DNA from: Stomorhina lunata
Lineage: Eukaryota; Arthropoda; Insecta; Diptera; Rhiniidae
Assembly (NCBI GenBank): GCA_933228675.1
Contig: OW121744.1
Coordinates: 98,332,526 to 98,396,525 of the forward strand
Length of the DNA: 64,000 bases
Direction of reading: 5' to 3'
The notes beneath the pieces are model-generated. The model did no database searches and was not told where the DNA came from. It was given only the letters and a program-made list of their open reading frames with translations. Below are positions 1-12,430 of this stretch, in pieces; position 1 is the stretch's first letter, and the number at the start of each line of letters is the position of its first letter. The translations under genes and the position numbers were made by a program.

Positions 1-1445
1 AGGCTTTTGAGAATTTAAGTTAGGTTGTAAGTTAGGGAATAAAGAAGTATTTTCCCGACAACGAGTATTATTAAAATCCAGAACCACAAATTGATGCGAT
101 CCGTTATAAGCTCGAAAAGTTGTAACATCTGCATCCAAATAGATTTTAAAGATTTTGATATATCCCCATGCAACTGGGCTGTGAATGTCTGTATGTTGTA
201 CAGATGCATCAGATCTATATACCGGAATAATCGGAGATGTCTTCTGTTTTCCTTGACTCCCAGTGGAGCATAGGGCCTCAACCATATTTTTACAGATGCT
301 TCAGATCTATATACCGGAATAAACGGAGATGTCTTCTGTTTTCCTTGACTCCCAGTAGAGCATAGGGCCTCAAACATCTTTTTATATCAGACTCTATTGC
401 GAGATTTTGGGCATACGTCATTCCAAGAATAGCTTGCAGCTTGCAACTCCGCATCAATTAACCTTCTCCACGTTCTAGCAGGTGCACTAACACGACGGCC
501 GCTCCCTTGTGGATTCAAACGAAGCGATTGTCGAAAAATTTTGGTATTTGGCCTTGGAAGTGTGTGGCCTTTACCATTGACAAGTCTCGCAGCCGTAATA
601 CAGGATGGACTTGATAATTGAGTTGTGTATTCATAACTTGGCTATTGTTGATATTTTCCCAGATTTTCAAATAGCTCGGAGAATGTCAAATGCTGATTTT
701 GCCTTGTGAATACGCGATTCAATTTCCTCGTCTATGCCACCTTTTATAGATACCAAACTTCCAATATAATTAAAAGTTCCTGCACATCCAATAACCTCGT
801 TATCCACATGTGTGTTAACGGGTTTGCGCCATAGCCCCTATGTATAATATTGAAAATATTGGTTTCCAGCCCAGTTGCCCGAGACTCGACAGTGATAGCG
901 TTAGTATTTTTTTAAAGGTGGCCTGAGCTTTGGCTTAGAATACATACGTCATCGGCATATTCCACGTCCTCTAAAGGGTGTCCACACAGGATACCGTGTC
1001 CACCATTCAGAGCCGTGCGCATTATATTGTCGTTGACAAGAATAAAAAGTTTAGGTGACAAGATACATCATTGCCTTACTCCAGTAAGAACGAATTTGAC
1101 AATTTATTCTTGTGTCGATAAATGCTAGTTATTAATTGTACATCCGGAGTTGAAAGAAGAGTACCACTACTACTTAATATGGGACTGTCGGTGTATGTAG
1201 ATTTGCCACACAACGATCATGATATATTGTATAAGGTCTTCATGTCGCCTATACTTGCACCTGATTCAGCTTGGCTTGCTTGCTCGTATATCCACATTCT
1301 CTTATCCCTCCTTGCAGACCTTATTATACTGTTCGATAGGTCACGGTATGTTGAACGGAGCCCTTCAATATCTCCGTTTTCATTTAAAATTTTCTTTTTT
1401 TTAGAATTTTATGTTGTTCAACCAGGTCCCATGTTGTTTGGGTGA
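1..1445 (-). mobile_element. Degenerate non-LTR retrotransposon, RT to 3' end (RTE-like, clade uncertain)
   Basis: Reading the minus strand from 1445 down to 1 and allowing several frameshifts and stops gives an ordered reverse-transcriptase relic. A linker reads YRDLSNSIIRSARRDKRMW (about 1370-1310), then an RT block CILSPKLFILVNDNIM, then the catalytic VEYADDVCIL (codons for YADD at 948-959), then GGIDEEIESRIHKAKSAF, a C-terminal TWRRLIDAELQAASYSW, and a terminus FEALCSTGSQG at 377-340. The order is that of LINE polymerases encoding an RT without RNase H; the ending resembles RTE-type elements, but I assign the clade only tentatively. The open frame at 377-15 covers the terminus and runs on into flanking sequence. 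At least one stop lies near the QG-CILSP motif, so it is inactive. No endonuclease belonging to this element is visible; sequence of another LINE begins at about 1500. Confidence 0.8.
199..382 (-). repeat. 92-bp tandem duplication over the LINE 3' terminus
   Basis: Positions 199-290 and 291-382 are two near-identical copies. Both begin TACAGATGC and contain the LINE tail, minus strand TGCTCCACTGGGAGTC. Only a handful of bases differ, so the duplication is younger than most of the decay of the element. Confidence 0.85.
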
Positions 1446-1499
1446 GTCAAATTTTCTTTTTATGATCTTTGAATCTTAATCCTACTTTTGATAGAACTT

Positions 1500-2490
1500 T
1501 ACATGTTACTCAATGGTGGCCAACTATTTGCTACTAGAAGGAGCAGCAAGAACTTTAGTACGGAGACACTGTTCGTATAGAGCTATATCGCGCCTTGGTT
1601 CTTTAGCATAGGAACATCTCGTCTGTAACTGGATTTCTGAACTCCTTCTCTCTGGATCTGACTGCCTGTTTGCTCGTCTGATTAAACCATAAATGAATTT
1701 GGGTTTTGGGTGGAATGAATATATTCATTTCCAGCCCAACGAGCTTTTTCGTAGATGAAAATAGAATGTTTCGTAGCTGCTTGTGAAATTTACCGAAGCC
1801 TGGAGAACGAAAAAGGGGAGCAAATGGTGCAATGGTTCGAGTTCCGAGAGGTGTCAAAATCTCAACCTCATATGTGAGGTAATGAAGAGGTCAAGAGTGT
1901 GGAGTTGGTAACCTTCAATACACGAAAGTGCTTTGGTTTGTTTACCAGTTGCGCAAGGTAAATTTCGCGGCGAAAAGTTTAACATATTGGCCTTCGGTAG
2001 TTTTGTATCTCGAATGGCAAAGTCAGAGCAAAATTGTAAACATTAAAATCACCAGCAATAACGATTTCACTGTTCGGACTACTCTCTAGGATCTTCGAAA
2101 TAGAATCGAATAGAGCTTCCAAGCCAGATGAAGTTGTGTATCTTCCTGCGTTTTGGCTGCAGTTTAGAAACTCGAAGTGCAAAAGATGGATAGTGATTCT
2201 GCATCATGCGTGCCTAATGATTGCTGGCACTGGTACTAGTAACTTCATCGCGAATATACATGGCAATGCTCCAATAGAAGTTAAAAAGAGATAGGAAGAA
2301 GCATCCAAGTAAGCAAAAACCTCCGGTCAATTTTAACCCACATATATTTCTAGAGTCAATTTGAAATTGACCTGACATTAACAAATAGTCTACTTTCACA
2401 CCAGTCAGGTTTAATTCATCAAGTCTTGAGTTTGTATGAGATAAAGCTGACAGAATTGAAATTGATACAAACCTGTCGGTACTATCAAGT
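1500..2490 (-). mobile_element. CR1-like LINE fragment, endonuclease region
   Basis: Minus-strand pieces form an apurinic-type endonuclease and the start of the inter-domain linker. They include YWSIAMYIRDEVTSTSASNH (near 2270-2214), then DSISKILESSPNSEIVIAGD with the following FNVYN (2120-2030; GDFN is the endonuclease motif), then a frame-broken NHCTICSPF near 1840, and WFNQTSKQAVRSREKEFRN (1690-1630). The same blocks in the same order occur in the CR1-like element at 46690-49430 (IEIVIAGDFNVHT; KTWFNQTCKHRVRSREIAFR), so both are the same or sister families. Similarity ends near 1500, just after a shared stretch encoding the TKVLA region, and the RT of a different LINE starts by 1445. Frames are broken repeatedly; this is a dead fragment. 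Confidence 0.8.
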
Positions 2491-4320
2491 TCACGAAATT
2501 TTTAAAAATTTGTATGAAATTTAAGGAAAATAAAATGAAAACTGAAGAAAATGTTCGTGTGTGACTTTGAGAATAAGACAAATTATATTAAGAAGAAACG
2601 TCGAAATTCCTTTATACCATCTTACAATGTTTCTGTGGTATTCAAAATCTGTTCAAAATAATATAATAAAGAAGCAATTCAAAGCAAATATCTGTCGATT
2701 TAGTAATTCTACCCTATATTTTAAAAATTCCCAATTACTTTGCGGCATCTTTTCAAGTCTTCATGAGATATTTGTTTTTAAAATTAAACCACATCTTTTA
2801 AAGTCATTAAAGGACGACCTATTTTTTATTTATACTAAAAAATTGTTTTCAAAAAAAAAACTTTGCCAACTTTCCATAAAAACTTTAACAAATCTGTTAT
2901 CAAGGTCTTTAAAAAGTTAAGCATTGTTTAACTTTCATTTTTAGCACATTACACAGGGATATTACGAGTGTAAAAAAGGATAATTTAAAAAATTTAAAAT
3001 CCTAACCTCAAAACCACATAACAATTTTGTAGGACTATAAAACAGTTATCGTTTGCATGATCAAGTTGAGAAGATTTAACAAATCATTCTTATAAAATTG
3101 GGGATAATTTTTTTAATATCTCATGAGAAGTTTTTGGTTTTAGAGCCTTTTTTCTTTGGAGTCTTTGTAAAACAATTGTCACATATGGTTTTATGAAAAA
3201 ATTATCCTTTTTTGCTGTGGATCATCATCATTTGGTTAGCATGATCAAGAGTCTTTTGTGGTCAGTTGTTTTTTTTTTTGGGTGAATAAAATGTTACAGA
3301 TTTTTAAAATTTCTTTTGTTTGAGATTTATTAATTCAAATGTCAGAGTTTTTTTTGTTCTTCAACTTCTCTTCCCAAGAGCTGGCAACAGCTGCTTAATG
3401 ATTCGGGAGATATTTAGATTTTACATAGTTAAAACCCTACATCTCTCTGTCCATTTGCTGTCTGTCTTCCTCGATGTTCACTTAGTTACTTGGCTTTTTT
3501 GACTGTCCCTCTTTTGAAAATTTTCTTAATTGTAAGGGTCAGTTAATTTAATTTTTATTGTTTGTCCGTTAACGGAAGTATTTCACACACTCACCAACAA
3601 ATTTTCTTAAGTCATGTTGTGACTTAAATGTGTGTGTCTGTGTGTGGGCCGCCTAGAAAAACGGATGTGAGGAAGAAGTTTTTCTTTGATGGGTGTTGAA
3701 AATTTTGTATTTAAGTTCATGACGATGATTTGACTTAATGTAATATTCATTTAATCAAGGTCTTTTGTTACATTAATTAAATTTCGGCGTTTGTCTTTGC
3801 AAAATTTATGACCTTTATACTAAAAATGCCTTTTAATTAGGGAAATCTTACGACTCTGCTGGATGTTTGGAAAGGCAGAAGAAGAAGTGCTAATTATAGG
3901 GGTTTGGTTTAAGAAGCAGACATCATTAGTTGGTGAAATTTAAAAGTCGATTTTTCGGACAACAGTTGCTTGAAGGAAAAGGGCCAAGAATTTTCAAAAT
4001 TATCAGGCGTTTTTAGCATATGTGCAAAAATTCAGGAAGATAATGTTCATATATTCTATATCTTTAAAAGTTAGGCGCTTCTTTGAAGTCTGAGTAGATC
4101 TTCATGAACTTGTATTGAAGATTGGAAAATGAAAATAAATTTTGAAATCAATGTTAATTCATTCTGGAACATATGAACATTGGAAGCTTAAGTTTTGAAC
4201 CTGAGTAGCCCTGGGCGGCACAATCGGCCCCCAAAGTAGAGCACATAAGACTCATAAATCACTTAAAACGAAATAAAATTGTTATTTCTAAACCGATTTC
4301 GAAAATCATAATATATACTA
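2491..4320. other. AT-rich sequence without recognisable gene
   Basis: I see only AT-rich single-copy-looking sequence with homopolymer runs and a short (TG)n tract near 3630-3650. The frame at 2561-2920 has low-complexity K/F/L/S composition and no family features. Confidence 0.6.
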
Positions 4321-4572
4321 TATCTGTGGCTTGATGCTAAAAGGGCCAATGTCATAAAAGTAGTTTTGAGAAAATTTGATTTAAAGTTTTTATTTTTCAT
4401 ACCAGCTCATAGTAACATCACTCAGAAAACCCCTTATAAATATGTTTTGAGTTAAGTTAGAGATTTGCTGTTGAAGCCAAATGAAAGAGGGTAAAGAAAG
4501 GAGTTTAACGCAATAATTAACTCAAAACAGCAAAATATTGACATTGGCCCTTTTAGCACCAAGCCACAGATA
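4321..4572. mobile_element. MITE with ~33-bp terminal inverted repeats and TA flanks
   Basis: The left end (4321-4353) reads TATCTGTGGCTTG, then A, then TGCTAAAAGGGCCAATGTC. The right end (4540-4572) is its reverse complement with one mismatch in 33 bp. Weaker inverted similarity continues inward (AGTAGTTTTGAG against CTGTTTTGAG). If the TIR is taken to start at TCTGTGG, each end is flanked by TA, the target of Tc1/mariner-type elements. It is 252 bp long and has no coding potential. Confidence 0.8.
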
Positions 4573-5159
4573 TAACAAGATCAATATCTTTAAAAAACAT
4601 CTCTAAAAGATATTCGACTTTTAATTTTTTTCCCATATTGCAGCGATTTTTTACTAATATCTATTCTATATATAAACCGATTTTCTTGGTTTAAAGTTTT
4701 CTAAAAAAGAACATTTTACAAGCAAGAAGTGTATTAAAAGCTTACATCAAATTTATTTATATTTAGTCAAGAATCCACTAAATGACTAAAAATCTTAGCA
4801 GAATTTGATAGATAGCAAGAATGTTTTTAATAAAGATTTCAATTTAAGATCTCGAGATCTTGTAACTGATGTCAACCTAGATCATCTTTAACGATTAAAA
4901 TCTATACAGCATTGAAGGGTTCAAACCTATAAATAACGGCTCTATTACTTCGATTTGTATATAATCCATAATCGTGTAATTTGCTCGCCGTAGCGATCAT
5001 TCCACAAAGATCAATTTAATTCATTCCGAGATCATCCGAATATAGAAATTAGAGATATAGAATCGAAATTATGTGCTCACCATCTGATATCAATCTAACT
5101 AGATCAGTGCTGGCCACAAAGAGAACAGAACTAAAAAATCGTAGGCAGATTTGCCGTTT
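4573..5159. other. AT-rich spacer, no feature seen
   Basis: I recognise no coding pattern or repeat family between the small inverted-repeat element and the first satellite array. Confidence 0.5.
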
Positions 5160-7085
5160 TGTATTTTTTTTATAATTCCAATAGAAATTTTTTTTATCAA
5201 AAATTTTTTTATCAAACATTTTTTATCAAAAATTTTTTTATCAAAAATTTTTTTATACAAAATTTTTTTATAAAACATGTTCAAAAATTTTTCTATAGAA
5301 AATTTTTTTATGGAACATTTTTTTATAGAAAATTTTTTTATTAAAAATTTTTCTATAGAAAATTTTTTTGTCAACATTTTTTCTATAGAAATTTTTTTAT
5401 CAACATTTTTTCTATAGAAATTTTTTTTATCAAAAATTTTTCTAAAGAAATTTTTTTTTTGTCAAAAATATTTCAATAGACAAATTTTTTATTAAACATT
5501 TTTCTATAGAAAATTTTTTATAGAATAAATTTTATCAAAAATTTTTCTTTGGATTTTTTTTTAAATTTCTATAGAAAAATTTATTGTAAAAAAATTTTTG
5601 ATAGAAACAATTTTTGAAAATATTTTTATTAAAATTTTTTCTATAGAAATTTTTTTTATCAAAAATTTATCAATAGAAATTTTGTTTATCAAAAATTTTT
5701 TTATAGAAAAAAATGTTTCTGTTAAATATTTTATTATCTAAAACTTTTCTATAGACAATTTTTTTTATCAAAAATCGATTGAAAATTTTTTATCAACAAT
5801 TTTTCTATAGAAAATTTTTTTGTTCAAAATTTTTCTATGGAAAATTTTTTTATCGACATTTTTTCTATAGAAAATTTTTTTTATCAAAAATTTTTCTAAA
5901 GATATTTTTTTTTTTAAATTTTTCTGTAGATTTTTTTTTTCAAAAAATTTTCTATAGACAATTTTTATATGGAAATTTTGTAGGAATTTTTCTATAGAAA
6001 ATTTTTTTATCAAAAATTTTTCTGAAGGAAATTTTGTTATCAAAAATTTTATATATCGAAAATTTTATAGAAACATTTTTTCTATTGACAAATTTTTCAA
6101 AACAGAATTTCTATAGAAAAATTTTTGAAAAAAAACTTTTATAGAAAAATTTTTTGTAAGAAAATTTTGTACAGAAAAATTTTTCCTATAAAAAATTTTC
6201 TATAGATAAATTTTATCTTATAAAAAATTTTTGATTAACAAAGTTTTTCTGTAGAAAATATTTTTTTTTTAAATTTTTTATAAAAAAATTTTTTATAGAA
6301 AATATTTTTATTAAAAATTTTTCTATAGAAATTTTTTTTATCAAAAATTTTTCTATAAAAATTATTTAATTAAAAATGTTTATAGAAAATTTTTTTATCG
6401 AAAATTTTTCTAAAGAAAATTTTTTTATCAAAAATTTATTTATAAAAACATTTTTTTTATAAAATATTTTTTTTATCTAAAATTTTTCTATAGAAAATTT
6501 TTTTTATCAAAAATTTGTCTATAGAAAATTTTTTTTACCAAAAATTTGTCTATAGAAAATTTTTGATCTAAAAATTTTCTAAAGAAAATTTTTTTATCAA
6601 AATTTTCTAAAGAAAATTTTTTTATCAAAATTTTTGTAAAAAAATTTTGTATAGAAAAATTTTTCCTATAAAAAATTTTCTATAGATAAATTTTAAATTT
6701 AATGAAAGGTCGAATAAATAAAATCGAAATTAATTATAAATTTTATCCTATGAAAAATTTTTGATAAAAAAATTTTTTCTGTGGGAAATATTTTTTTTTC
6801 TATAGAAAAATTTTTTGTAAAAAAATTTTCTGTAGAAAATATTTCTATAAAAAACATTTTTTTATAGAAAATTTTGTATCAAAAATATTTATTCTATTCA
6901 AATTTTTATTCTAGGAAGTTTTTTTTTTTATACAAAAATAAAAAATTTTCTACAGAAAAATATTTTCATCGAAAATTTTTACAAAAAAATATTGTTATTG
7001 AAAAATTTTCTGTGGGAAATAATTTTTACCTAAAAATTTTCCAGAGAATAATATTTTTCTATAAAAAAATATTTTTTTGTTTCTT
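5160..7085. repeat. CTATAG-core satellite, ATCAAAAA linker, highly diverged
   Basis: Tandem monomers of about 30-31 bp. Each has a dyad core close to TTTTTCTATAGAAAA followed by a T-run and ATCAAAAA. Monomers are strongly diverged, with indels in the A/T runs and core variants such as CTAAAG, and mixed orientations after about 5570 (blocks reading GTAAAAAAATTTT). The K/F/I-rich open frames on both strands here come from the period-31 low-complexity sequence and are not genes. The same monomer forms 36746-38935, and its reverse complement forms 54300-54970. Confidence 0.9.
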
Positions 7086-7124
7086 GCATAATTTGGTTTT
7101 GTCTATTCTTTGTAAAGACATTTA

Positions 7125-7790
7125 AGACAGAATATGCAAATATAAGCAGATGATTTATATATTGTTTTAAAGCTTAGACTTAATTCATTAATTTGAATAA
7201 AATTAAACCTTGTAGTTTTTTTATTAAAAAAAGTTTGGTCCTAACAAAGCATGTGTAGATTTTGCACAATTTGTCTTAAGTGGAGAAAATCTATTTCTTT
7301 GTAATATGTATATTTTATTTAAAAACTGTCAATGCTCTCATTCTAAAGTGTTTTGAGCACAGAACTAAAATTTGTAAGTAAAAATGATTCATTTTAGACT
7401 GAATATGCAAATATAAGCAGAAGATTTATATATTGTTGTAAAGCTTAGACTCAAATCTTTTATTTAAATAAAATTGAACCTTGTAGTTTTATATTAACAA
7501 AAGTTTTGTCCTAACGAAAAATGTATAAATTTTTCAAAAATTGTTTTAAGTAGAGAAAATATATTTCTTTGGCATTTAAAAGTGGTCTAAAGTATTTTGA
7601 GCACATAACTAAAATTTTGATGTATGAGTTATATCACAAATTAAGAATTTAAAGCTTAATATGCAAATATATGCAGATGACTTATATACCGTTATAAAGC
7701 TTAGACATTAGTCTTTTATTTGACATAAATTTAGCTTTGTAGGTTTTTAGTAAAATAAGTTATATACTAATAAAACTTGTGTAAATTTTT
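7125..7790. repeat. Three tandem copies of a ~265-bp repeat
   Basis: Copies begin near 7128, 7398 and 7657. Each starts with AATATGCAAATAT and GCAGA, followed by TTATATA, AAAGCTTAGAC, CTTTGTAG/CTTGTAG and TTGAGCACA landmarks in the same order. The third copy is truncated and most diverged. ATGCAAAT is the octamer recognised by POU-domain factors, but in AT-rich DNA this may be chance. Confidence 0.85.
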
Positions 7791-10425
7791 AGATTTATAA
7801 AAATAGTATTGTAGAACGAAATGTAAGCTTATGATCGGGCTCAACATTCTTAGTTGTTGTAGGAAACCGGTAAGCGAAAGTAAGATATACAATAGGAAAA
7901 GGAGTCTTAAAAATGGGATTGAACAACGAACAAGATTTAAAGGTTTTTGCTGTTTAAAGCCAGGATAATTTGCCAGAATTCAAGGCAAACCCCATCATTA
8001 CCATTAGCCCATAATTTTCAATTAATTTCCATGAAGTTTTAGTTGTCAGTTTCTTCAATAAAGTTAGTAAATCTCAAAATCCCCGCATTAATAATCATAT
8101 ATTTTTCAAACTCTTTAATATACCTATATCTCCATAATTCTCACGCTTATTACGCCACACTTATATAAACTCTAACAAACTCTGGGAATATTCAGTACAA
8201 ATAAAAATCACAAAACTACGAATAATCAACATTTGAATAGAAACCAAACAAAAATCAATTATTAACCTGTAAAACCAAAACGAAATCCATACCAAAGAAA
8301 TAATAATTTTCTCAGGCTACAAACCAGGACTAATATACAAAAATATACAAAAAACTTAACCTTAAGGACATGGAAATGCCTAGACAAAAATAATACAATT
8401 GTTTTAGAATAAATATAAAGAAAACGGAATTCAAAATTAAGCAAAAATCATTAATACTTTCACATATCTATAAAGACGATATCAATTTTTTTGAAATTCT
8501 CACAAGATTTCGATCAATAAGAAAAGAAACACTATTTTTTATTTGTCTTCCAAAGATTCTGTGTGGGAATTTTTCACAATTTGCAGCCGTAAAAGGAATG
8601 AGAAAATAAAAAAAAAAAAAACTATACAAAAATCTTTATGCACTTTGCTACTTTAAAGAATTTTGAAAAACAAAATTTTAAAACATGCAGATATCATGGA
8701 AATTGGGATTTGAAAATTTTGAACTCCTTACGACAACAATAACATTCAGGTTATTGAGATCGACAACAAGTTGCTGCTGACAACAAGATAAACACCTACA
8801 AAAATCAACCACCATAAGGATAAGATTTGAATGTATGAAATGTATGAATATTGAAAAAAGGACTATAATAAGAAGGACTCTTGTCTGAACAGCACCTGTT
8901 AACACACATTCATGTGAATATTTTTGATTTTGGAAAAGTATTTTGAAATTTGTTTGAGTTAGAGTTGTTGAAAAAGGATTTTGTTTTAAAACGGTATTAA
9001 CGACTTGATGTAATGATTAGGGAGAATAAAAATATCATCAAGGACTTTTTTCAATAATAACCTTTTTAAAGATCATGGAAGTACAAGTTCATCAAACGAC
9101 CCATACTTTTTAAACCCTTCAATACCATAGGTGTAAAGGATATATTAGGTTTGTGCTTTAAATATACCGATCGACTTGGAATCACTCCCTGGGTTGAATT
9201 AATTTTTGTGGGAATCGGTCCATATTTGACTATACCTCCCATACAAGACACATTCTTAAAAGTCTTGTAAACACGGAAAAGCACAAAACACTTTTTAATC
9301 TAAATATTTCGCAAATATTAACAATTAACTAATATTTGGTAACAATCGATCCACAACTGACCCCAGCTCACATATCAGGTCATCAGCTGGAAATGACATA
9401 AAATTACTAAAATCTCGGAATTTAAAAAAAAGAATAGCTCATACGAGTATGTGCTATTAAGAAAAACTTTTTAAAATATTGGTCCATATTTTATCTTATT
9501 AACGAAGGGTATCATTTAGCTTTTCTTACTTGTTATTATTTAACTTATGTCAAAGTTCCTTCTCTGTTGAGTTCTGATCAATTACTATTATTTTAAGATC
9601 AGTCGGATATTTAAACGACATCCGGGATCAATCCAGGTTTTGGATATTTTGGGATATCAAACATTTTATTAAAAAGAATAAACACAGAATAAACACGAAT
9701 TATATTGTTAAAAAAAATCAAAATAAAGCGAATTTTGTAAATTTTTCAATCTTTCAATACTGTTTTCAATTCAAAAATCAAGATTCTACAGAGACCAAAT
9801 GTTCCGACATAAGAGATAAGTTGCTATTTATCCAATATCAATCTTATACTTAGAAAGTAGAAGTTGAAAATCTTCAGACAAAATACAGACAGTTTCGAAG
9901 TAGGCATGAATTAGATATGTATGTCCTAGAATAATTTTGGGATTGATTCGATATCTTTCAAACTCTTCCGAGATACCTTAATGTATAAACCGAATCATTC
10001 GACACAAGAATTGAACAAAAATTTGATAAGAAGGCCTTAATATCTTGTTGTTATTAGAATGCACCTTGATATATTGAGAGTTCAGATCTTTTCAGAATCT
10101 AAAATATTGGAAACTAAGATCAAAATGTTGAAAGATCTAGGTAAATAAAGAAGATAACAATTTTGATATGTACGTATATCTTTAAAGAGTGTTTTCAACT
10201 TGACTTAAGATTTTATATAAGGCAAATCGTTTTACGGAGAAGAACTGGGACATGATGATTTATTGGATCTATAGATCTACTGAGTTATCTGGAATATGCT
10301 ATTGGGTTCAAGACCACAAAGTTCTTTTCTTTATTTAACGGCCACAAAAATGACTGCTTTCTGGAAAGGAATTTCGTCGATTGTGGGAACTACAAGTAGA
10401 TAAGGTGAAACATTTCGATGTAACT
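7791..10425. other. AT-rich sequence, no gene seen
   Basis: Open frames here (for example 8262-8444, 8678-8905 and 9066-9284, minus) are short, compositionally biased and show no family motif. Confidence 0.5.
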
Positions 10426-11288
10426 AATGGATCTAAACCATACTTCTTAAAATCTCTGTTACGATATCTTTAATTTGTGGATCTTTTATAGTCCTATCTT
10501 TAACTCGTGGGCCTTCATACAGTTCTATAATCAATTAATGAGACTTTCTATAGTTCCATCTTTAACTTTTCGATGTTTATTATGTCCCAGTTTAAACACG
10601 AGGGTCTCTATATAGTCTTATGTTTAACTGCTGGATCATTATTTTGTCCTATATATAATTTTAGGGGCCTTCATTCAATCCTATTATCAACTTATGGGAC
10701 TTTTTAAAGTCCTATCTTTAACTGTTGGGTCTTTATATTGTCCTATCTTTAAAACGAGGGTCGCTATATAGTCTATCCTTAACTGTTGGATCTTTTTATT
10801 ATCCTATCTTTAACTCGAGGGGTTCTATATAGTCATATCGCAACTTGTCAGTCTTCATACAGTCCTATCATTAACTTGTGGGGCTTTACATAGACCTATC
10901 TTCAACTTAAGGGTCTATATAGTCCTATCTTTAACTTGTGGGTCTTTTTAACCCGAGAAATTTTGTTCATCTGTAACTAGTGACTTTTTATAATATCGAA
11001 TATGTAATTTGTCGATTTTTATATAGTACTGTCTTTAACTGTTGGGTCTTTATATTGTCCTATCTTTAACTCGAGGGTCTCTATATAGTCCTATCTTTAA
11101 ATCTTGGGTCCTCGTACTGTCCTATCATTAACTTGTGGGTCATATCTTTATAATTTGGGTTTATATAGTCCTATCTTAAACTTGTGGATCCACATAGTCC
11201 TATCATTAACTTATGAGTCTTTATGTAGTCCTATCTTTAACTTGTGGGTCTCTATATTAAACTATTTTTAACTCGAGGAACTTCGTTC
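10426..11288. repeat. 31-bp minisatellite, TCCTATCTTTAAC type, left part
   Basis: Units of about 31 bp start TAGTCCTATCTTTAAC, followed by a variable TYGTGGGTC and TTTATA. Several adjacent units measure exactly 31 bp (around 10738-10800). Divergence between units is substantial. The array is cut at 11288 and resumes at 12598. Confidence 0.9.
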
Positions 11289-11601
11289 ATCCCCAGCAAA
11301 ACTTTGGTAATGGCAAGTACTCTGATAACTGGTTACCTTGTAACGACTACAACATACCATCCGAATAAATAATAAGTTATTACAGAAGTACATATTTGTA
11401 ATTAAGATGGTAATTTAAACTGAATGGCCCCGGTTCAAACCCCACCAAGGGCAACAATTTTTTTTAGTTTTTTTTTTTATTAAAAGAGTCTTTTTAAATG
11501 ATTTTTGAATTTTAAGAACTTAAATATTATCTTCTGTAAAAAAAATTTGTAAAATTAACTCACGTTAATGAAAAAATACCATCATGAGTCAATTTTGATT
11601 A

Positions 11602-11737
11602 TGTAGGGGATGTTGAATACCAAACACGATTCTAATTGGTCTTAACTTAGTAAGCCCAACTTATCTGGGTCATCTTTCATCTCAACTGTGGACACACACC
11701 TCCTCATGGTATCACCCGGGGAGCTAGTTTAACACCC
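11602..11737 (-). repeat. Dispersed repeat shared with 49488-49626
   Basis: The reverse complement aligns with 49488-49626 over ~135 bp. Shared blocks include GGGTGTTAA, GTGTCCACAGTTGA, GATAAGT, GGGCTTAC, TTAAGACCAAT and TTGGTAT. The plus-strand copy lies just downstream of the CR1-like element at 46690-49430, so the repeat may be part of that 3' region or a separate mobile family. Confidence 0.85.
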
Positions 11738-12273
11738 ATTAATATTGTAAGTTAACATGTCCCGAGAGTTGTCCCATAAGATCGATAAAAATTGGTTAGG
11801 ATTACGGGCTAGTAACCCTCTCTTGAAAAAAAATACAATGAAGAGGATAAAATTAGAATTGAAATGTCCCACTACCTAATGTTAGAGGAGGATGACCGAA
11901 ACTTCGATAGAAAGACCAAGTAAAGGAACATTTTTCAAAGCTTGGCCTATAAAATTGGAGAATATTCGCATAAGATCGAAAACCATGGAATTCTAAAATA
12001 TGCTCGGACTTTGACCTTAACAGGTTGTAACATTTAAGTAAGTAAGAGTCAATCTTATGTAAAAACTTATACAAACAAGAAGATTTAAATTGTTTAAGTT
12101 TTCAAATAATTTTAAAAAAGTTTTAAAATAATTACAAAAAATCGTATAAAAATATTTTTCCAAAAATTACAACAAAGCAAAAAAAAGCAGGGAAAAACAA
12201 AGTTATTTTCACATGATTTTGGATCTAAAAATAAAAATTGTTTATATTAATTATAAGCTGCTAAGTTTTCAAC

Positions 12274-12345
12274 ATATGAAGTAGCTCAGTGGAAGAGTCT
12301 CTGCCTAGCAGTCGGAGGGTCTGGGTTCGAGCCCCCATGGGATCA
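12274..12345 (+). pseudogene. tRNA-like sequence (pseudo-tRNA or SINE head)
   Basis: An A-box-like TAGCTCAGTGG and a perfect B-box GGTTCGAGCCC are spaced as in a tRNA. A D-stem (GCTC/GAGT) and an imperfect anticodon stem can be drawn; the loop would place AGC at the anticodon (alanine). The acceptor and T-stems do not pair properly, so a functional tRNA is unlikely. A-rich sequence follows, as in tRNA-derived SINEs. Confidence 0.6.
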
Positions 12346-12404
12346 TAAAAAAAATTTTGTATTTCGTTTAAAAATATATGTTTTTAATAAAACAACAACA
12401 AAAA

Positions 12405-12430
12405 AGTTGTTGCTGTTGTTGTTGTTGCTT
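12405..12430. repeat. (GTT)n microsatellite
   Basis: A short run of GTT triplets with one GCT interruption, inside the 1.3-kb insertion. Confidence 0.8.

Noticed and set aside
9360..9412. Hammerhead-like CTGATGA on the minus strand near 9390
   Set aside because: No GAAA and no stem II follow, so the core is incomplete.
12274..12345. Functional tRNA-Ala (AGC)
   Set aside because: A- and B-boxes are fine but acceptor and T-stems do not pair.
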